A stretch of DNA of 10,633 nucleotides from JBHGBB01 sp041946755 (GTDB lineage Bacteria; UBP4; UBA4092; JAOAEQ01): assembly GCA_041946755.1 (NCBI GenBank), contig JBHGBB010000137.1:1-10633 (forward strand), given 5' to 3'. Each line of letters begins with the position of its first letter. The first letter of the stretch is position 1. The notes beneath the pieces were generated by a model, which had not been told where the DNA came from, searched no databases, and worked only from the letters and a program-made list of their open reading frames with translations. Positions 7,487 to 10,633 of the stretch are shown in pieces. A program made the position numbers and the translations under genes.

Positions 7487-7492
7487 ATTATA
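7487..7492 (-). promoter_or_regulatory. Possible -10 box for the truncated GT87 gene
   Basis: Read on the minus strand this is a consensus TATAAT, 52 nt before the ATG at 7434. No good -35 hexamer lies 16-18 nt upstream, so it is only a partial promoter call. Confidence 0.35.
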
Positions 7493-7561
7493 GATTGGGA
7501 AAGAGGTTGAATGGCTTACAAATTCTCAGTAGGAAATAATAAAATTGCAAACTCGCTATAA

Positions 7562-7590
7562 TTGACAAAGTTCTCTCGAACAGACATAAT
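7562..7590 (+). promoter_or_regulatory. Sigma70-like promoter pointing into the IS element
   Basis: TTGACA (7562-7567), a perfect -35, is followed by 17 nt and CATAAT (7585-7590). Transcription would start near 7597 and enter the IS at 7603, antisense to the transposase. Without the IS, the next plus-strand gene (GT87 at 8663) would begin about 90 nt after the start site, so this may be its original promoter, now separated by the insertion. A second TATAAT overlaps it (7557-7562). Confidence 0.6.
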
Positions 7591-7601
7591 CAGAACATAA
7601 A

Positions 7602-7616
7602 TAACGTGAGTACGGG
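7602..7616 (+). repeat. Left terminal inverted repeat of the IS
   Basis: TAACGTGAGTACGGG is an exact reverse complement of 8565-8579. The next bases inward still partly match (TTA against ATA). The transposase stop codon (7617-7619) directly abuts the inner edge. Confidence 0.9.
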
Positions 7617-8578
7617 TTAGGCTGGCAAAGGCAGAAGCTTGTCTAGACCTAACGATGGTTTTTTCGGCTGATGACAATAAGCGATGACGCCACACAGCAC
7701 ATTGACAAGGAAATTGATTGGGCTGCGATGTCGGGAGTGCTCGATCTGGGAGATATTCTTGAGCTGATCAATGATAGTTTCGATGATCGAGCGCTTTCTC
7801 AGCAACAGTCGTTCAGATAACGGTATCAGGCGGTTTTTCATATTCGAACGCAGCTTGGTTACCAAACGGATGCCGAAGGTGTCCAGTAAGAATTCAAAGA
7901 GTGGTTGGGAGATATAGCCTTTGTCACCAAACAGTTTCCCGAACAGATCTTTGACCAGTTTAGGAACTGGTTTGCGATCATCCACGTTGCCAGGTGTGAG
8001 AGCCAGATTGAGTAGCTCGCCCCGATCGTTGAAGACCAGGTGCAGTTTGAAGCCAAAGAACCAGCCGGTAGAGCTCTTGCTTCGCTGGGCGAGATCAGCA
8101 AACACCTTGTGCTGCTTGATCCGCAAGTTGTGGCACACGACGATAGGAGTGGAATCGATGAATGATATCCCAGTACACTGCCCGAAACAACGCGTGCGCA
8201 GATAAGCACATAATAGGATCAAGACCGATGGGATGAAATCCACAAATCGTTGATAGCTGACCAAACCCGGAAACTCGCTGCGCAAGTGGACCTGTACATG
8301 CTCGCAATAGTAGGCTTTGAAATCACGGTAATGCGACTGGTGAAAATGGATCAGGATCGTCATCACTTCACTGACACATAGCGATCGAGACCGACGGCGC
8401 TGGATCATTCCGGTGATTATTAAGTGGCTCTCGAGAACAGGCATGAAGATTTGGCAAAAATCATCGACAGTGCAGAATAATTCGACTAAACTTTCCATGG
8501 GATTCCTCCTGGGTTTTGGCTTATGTTTCGACAAACACAAGTTTACCCAGTTGGAGTCCCTTATCCCGTACTCACGTT
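7603..8578 (-). mobile_element. IS982-family insertion sequence, apparently intact
   Basis: A 976-bp element bounded by terminal inverted repeats AACGTGAGTACGGG (7603-7616 and, inverted, 8565-8578) and filled by a single full-length DDE transposase on the minus strand. Size, one-gene layout and transposase type fit the IS982 family. If the ends are placed here, AAAT lies directly outside both (7599-7602 and 8579-8582) and is a possible 4-bp target duplication. A longer duplication is not seen, so the match could be chance. The repeat pair can be extended one base outward (7602, 8579), which would remove part of that duplication. Confidence 0.9.
7617..8498 (-). CDS. IS982-family DDE transposase
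   Basis: A 293-aa transposase that cuts and joins the IS ends. The DDE triad is visible: Asp115 in SFIDSTPIVVCHN, Asp192 in LFGDKGYIS, and Glu240 in KRSIIETIIDQLKN. The N-terminal part includes SEVMTILIHFHQSHYRDFKAYY, typical of IS982. The start is placed at 8498 because AGGAGG (8505-8510 on the minus strand) sits 6 nt before this ATG; a longer frame from 8540 would add 14 residues (MCLSKHKPKPRRNP) without such a site. Length is normal for the family and no frameshift is seen, so the element may still be mobile. No passenger gene is present. Confidence 0.95.
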   Translation of the reverse strand: MESLVELFCTVDDFCQIFMPVLESHLIITGMIQRRRSRSLCVSEVMTILIHFHQSHYRDFKAYYCEHVQVHLRSEFPGLVSYQRFVDFIPSVLILLCAYLRTRCFGQCTGISFIDSTPIVVCHNLRIKQHKVFADLAQRSKSSTGWFFGFKLHLVFNDRGELLNLALTPGNVDDRKPVPKLVKDLFGKLFGDKGYISQPLFEFLLDTFGIRLVTKLRSNMKNRLIPLSERLLLRKRSIIETIIDQLKNISQIEHSRHRSPINFLVNVLCGVIAYCHQPKKPSLGLDKLLPLPA

Positions 8579-8579
8579 A
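8565..8579 (-). repeat. Right terminal inverted repeat of the IS
   Basis: CCCGTACTCACGTTA pairs over 15 of 15 bases with the left end. It lies about 66 bp upstream of the transposase start, leaving space for its promoter and ribosome binding site. Confidence 0.9.
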
Positions 8580-8662
8580 AATAGCACCTGTCAACAGAAT
8601 GGCCCTTGAGATAATCTTTCCTGGCCGACACGGCGCTTTCAACGGTAAAAGGGCTTTTCCAG

Positions 8663-10018
8663 ATGCCTGACCCTTTAGACCAGGATCTGCTATCCAAAGA
8701 AAACCCCGCCGAATTGGGATTTCACGACCTTCGCCAGGCACACGGGGAGGTTCTACGCGGCAGATGGATTCGGATATTGGTATCACGCCGGCTTTCTCCA
8801 CGCCTGGCTCGCCTCTCTGTAATAGCCATTTTAATTTTGAATTCCGGATTGATCATCCTCAACCTCGCTGCCTGGGGAATAGCATTCACGCGAGATCTCT
8901 TTTGGCGCGCGGATTTCACCAGCTTTTATACCGGTTGGGCAATCGTCCGAGATGGTCGTGGCGCAGGTCTCTTTGACTTCGACCTGCAAGCTCTGTACCA
9001 GCAAGAAATCCTTGCTGGGAGAAGCTTTCAGGATGGCTTGCTGCCATTTGTTAACCCACCTGGCCTGCTTTTACTTTTCACCCCTCTGGCGAATCTCCCT
9101 ATTTCCACTGCGTTCATCGTCTGGACATTGGTGGAACTTGCTCTACTTGCATGGTTGATTGCGCTGCTCTGGCGGATATCCGCTGCCTGGGAATTGTTCG
9201 AACGATGTTCGTTAATCCTGGCTGTACTGGCTTTCCCGCCTATGCTGATCACGTTCCTGCTAGGCTCTTTTTCCCTGTTGATGTTGGTTTGCATCCTCCA
9301 GATGGTTTTTGCAATTCAACGAGGGAGTCAACTGGGGACAGCTTTTTGGTTTTTTATCGGCGCGATCAAGCCACAGATTATGTTGGTCCCAGGGGTTATG
9401 CTTGCTAGCAGCCGGCGCTTGATGGCATTGGCCTGGATTTGCGTACTGGGAATCGGAATGGTTATTGTGTCCAGCCTGCTCTTCGGGTGGCAGATCTGGC
9501 CAGTGTATTTCAAACGTATTGGTGAGATCAGCGGTTTTTTTGGGAAGTTTGGGTTTTATCCGGATTCCATGGTAAATTTTCGAGGTATGTTGACCTCCCT
9601 GTTAGGGAGTGATAATGGCTTGTTGGTCAATCAGATCAGCATAGTGGCATTGCTAATCGTATCGGCGGCAGTATTTTGGATCTGGCGCGGGCCATTTCAG
9701 CCAAACCAGCCTGACTTCGTGTTACGCATGGCTTTCACCTTGACCCTGGCTTTGTTATTCAATTTTCATCTAAATCCTCAAGACGGTATATTGTACATCG
9801 TCCCTGCCATCCTGTTTTACGATTATCTACGCCAGCGTGGGCTGCCGCGCCGGCGCTTCTCAGCCTTTGCCTTATTATGCCCATATTTCTTTTTGTTTTC
9901 GGAATTTTTCCTGGGGGATCGGCTCGTCATTCGTGGGCAGGTGGCGGCCGCGTTGGCGCTTCTGCTGTGGATAGGGAGAGCGTATTTAGTAAACCGGCGG
10001 TCCAGACTGGCTGGCTGA
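8663..10018 (+). CDS. GT87 (DUF2029) family membrane glycosyltransferase
   Basis: A 451-aa integral-membrane protein, full length for GT87. Landmarks in order: hydrophilic N-terminus (1-50), first membrane segment (51-76), Asp84 in RADFTSFYTGWA (candidate catalytic acid in the first extracytoplasmic loop), NPPG (131-134) before LLLLFTPLANLP, KPQ (236-238), and NFHLNPQDG (367-375) near the C-terminal membrane helices. The family transfers sugars, often mannose or arabinose, from polyprenyl phosphate to lipid or glycan acceptors outside the membrane; the specific sugar cannot be told here. The frame is open back to a stop at 8612; ATG 8663 has AAAAGGG about 9 nt upstream. The first 45 residues are not family-like, so the true start might be downstream. 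The gene begins 84 bp after the IS and may have lost its promoter to it. Base composition is richer in GC than the truncated GT87 on the other side. Confidence 0.85.
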   Translation: MPDPLDQDLLSKENPAELGFHDLRQAHGEVLRGRWIRILVSRRLSPRLARLSVIAILILNSGLIILNLAAWGIAFTRDLFWRADFTSFYTGWAIVRDGRGAGLFDFDLQALYQQEILAGRSFQDGLLPFVNPPGLLLLFTPLANLPISTAFIVWTLVELALLAWLIALLWRISAAWELFERCSLILAVLAFPPMLITFLLGSFSLLMLVCILQMVFAIQRGSQLGTAFWFFIGAIKPQIMLVPGVMLASSRRLMALAWICVLGIGMVIVSSLLFGWQIWPVYFKRIGEISGFFGKFGFYPDSMVNFRGMLTSLLGSDNGLLVNQISIVALLIVSAAVFWIWRGPFQPNQPDFVLRMAFTLTLALLFNFHLNPQDGILYIVPAILFYDYLRQRGLPRRRFSAFALLCPYFFLFSEFFLGDRLVIRGQVAAALALLLWIGRAYLVNRRSRLAG

Positions 10019-10071
10019 TGCCTTCAGATTGAAGCTCCGTAGAATTTCCCGAGGGGGCAGGCCGTTCGCGC

Positions 10072-10077
10072 TATAAT
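10072..10077 (+). promoter_or_regulatory. Possible -10 box for the downstream GT87-like gene
   Basis: A consensus TATAAT lies 30 nt before the TTG start at 10107. No TTGACA-like hexamer is found at 16-18 nt spacing, so the call rests on the -10 alone. The surrounding CGCTATAATTG (10069-10079) is identical to 7554-7564 left of the IS. Confidence 0.35.
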
Positions 10078-10106
10078 TGTATATTGATACGCGCCGAGGA
10101 GACCTT

Positions 10107-10633
10107 TTGGATTCGCCGCCCAGATCTTTGCGACTTTACGGCCTGATCCTTCTCATCCTGTTCATCCTGGCCGGCCTGGGGTGGGTGAACTATCGGTTGG
10201 CAGCCCAGAACGAAGGCGGCCGCTCTTTCTTGATTTATTGGGTAAGCGCCCGGGCGCTGATCGTCGACGGCGACGATCCGTACAGCGAAGAGGTGGCGGC
10301 GGATATCCAGGCCGCCATCCGGGAACATTCCGTAAAACCTCCGCCGTTCCACCGGTTTACCGCCCCGCTCTACGCCCTCTTGCTTTTTTTACCGTTTGCT
10401 TTGGTTGAAGACTTCGCTCTGGCCCAGGCCCTCTGGATGTTGTTCCTGGAGCTTTCCCTGGGATTATTGATCCTGGCCTGCTGGCGACTGGTGAAATGGC
10501 GGGCCAACGCCTGGAACGCGCCCATCTACCTCCTGTTCGCCCTCACCTGGATCCACAGCCTTTTCGCCCTGTGGGAAGGCAGCGACGTGATCCTGGTCGC
10601 GTTGCTGCTCGCGGCTTTCCTCGCTCTGTTTGA
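10107..10633 (+). CDS. GT87-like membrane glycosyltransferase, 3' end outside window
   Basis: An open frame of 175 codons runs off the window. The start is TTG 10107, with GAGGAG (10096-10101) 5 nt upstream; the first in-frame ATG comes far too late to be the start. Residues 10-27 form a membrane segment, followed by GGRSFLIYWVSARALIVDGDDPYS (37-60), RFTAPLYALLLFLPFALVEDFALAQALWM (83-111) and more hydrophobic segments. This order (loop with YW..ARAL...G.DPY, then PLYA and LFLPFAL) is that of GT87/DUF2029 proteins. Oddity: the acidic residue expected before F-x-x-x-W (D in typical xxDFxxYW) is Ser40, and the GQ of the later loop reads GS (158-159). GC content is the highest in the window. It follows the preceding GT87 after 88 bp, so it may be co-transcribed or use its own promoter. 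Assignment to the family is likely; activity is uncertain. Confidence 0.75.
   Translation, partial: MDSPPRSLRLYGLILLILFILAGLGWVNYRLAAQNEGGRSFLIYWVSARALIVDGDDPYSEEVAADIQAAIREHSVKPPPFHRFTAPLYALLLFLPFALVEDFALAQALWMLFLELSLGLLILACWRLVKWRANAWNAPIYLLFALTWIHSLFALWEGSDVILVALLLAAFLALF

Noticed and set aside
7859..8307. Overlapping ORFs on both strands inside the transposase gene
   Set aside because: They are out-of-frame readings of a well-supported DDE transposase with no ribosome binding sites of their own.
8499..8540. Transposase start at 8540
   Set aside because: AGGAGG sits inside this extension, 6 nt before ATG 8498, and IS982 proteins begin near MESLVELF.
8577..8801. 74-codon minus-strand ORF between the IS and the GT87 gene
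   Set aside because: It starts inside the convincing GT87 frame, ends at the IS edge, and resembles no known protein.

Overview
The window looks like bacterial DNA from an uncultured lineage. Genes start with ATG, GTG or TTG, carry purine-rich Shine-Dalgarno sites, and several have sigma70-like promoters. No gene names a taxon. The left 7.4 kb is AT-leaning (single 60-base lines counted by eye fall to about one third GC), while the right end is clearly richer (a line near 10.2 kb is 60% GC). The two right-hand glycosyltransferases resemble those clustered in Chloroflexota/Anaerolineae, but that is an impression from memory, not a database result.

Layout. (1) At 1-91 is what may be the 3' end of an upstream gene, followed by a hairpin terminator. 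(2) At 120-3601 are two tandem paralogous secreted proteins made of seven SBBP-type beta-propeller repeats each. A 437-bp stretch with no convincing gene separates them, apart from a 23-codon ORF overlapping the first stop codon. (3) At 3644-6851 a strong promoter drives a translationally coupled pair: a DUF2339 multi-pass membrane protein and a DUF3999 secreted, membrane-anchored protein. (4) At 6766-7434, on the minus strand, is a GT87 (DUF2029) membrane glycosyltransferase that stops about half way through the usual family length. Its 3' end overlaps the 3' end of the DUF3999 gene by 86 bp, which looks like a rearrangement scar. (5) At 7603-8578 is an intact-looking IS982-family insertion sequence with near-perfect terminal inverted repeats and a full DDE transposase. 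A good promoter just outside its left end points into it. (6) At 8663-10633, on the plus strand, are a complete GT87 gene and a second GT87-like gene cut by the window edge.

How the parts relate. The left half is a cell-envelope or surface module (secreted propellers, then the DUF2339/DUF3999 pair of unknown function). The right half is a cluster of GT-C-fold, polyprenyl-phosphate-sugar-dependent glycosyltransferases broken up by an IS. I see no CRISPR, tRNA, rRNA, or recognisable defence or toxin system. The most useful items to re-check are the DUF3999/GT87 scar, the composition change around the IS (true transfer or a chimeric contig joined at a repeat), and the interrupted promoter left of the IS.
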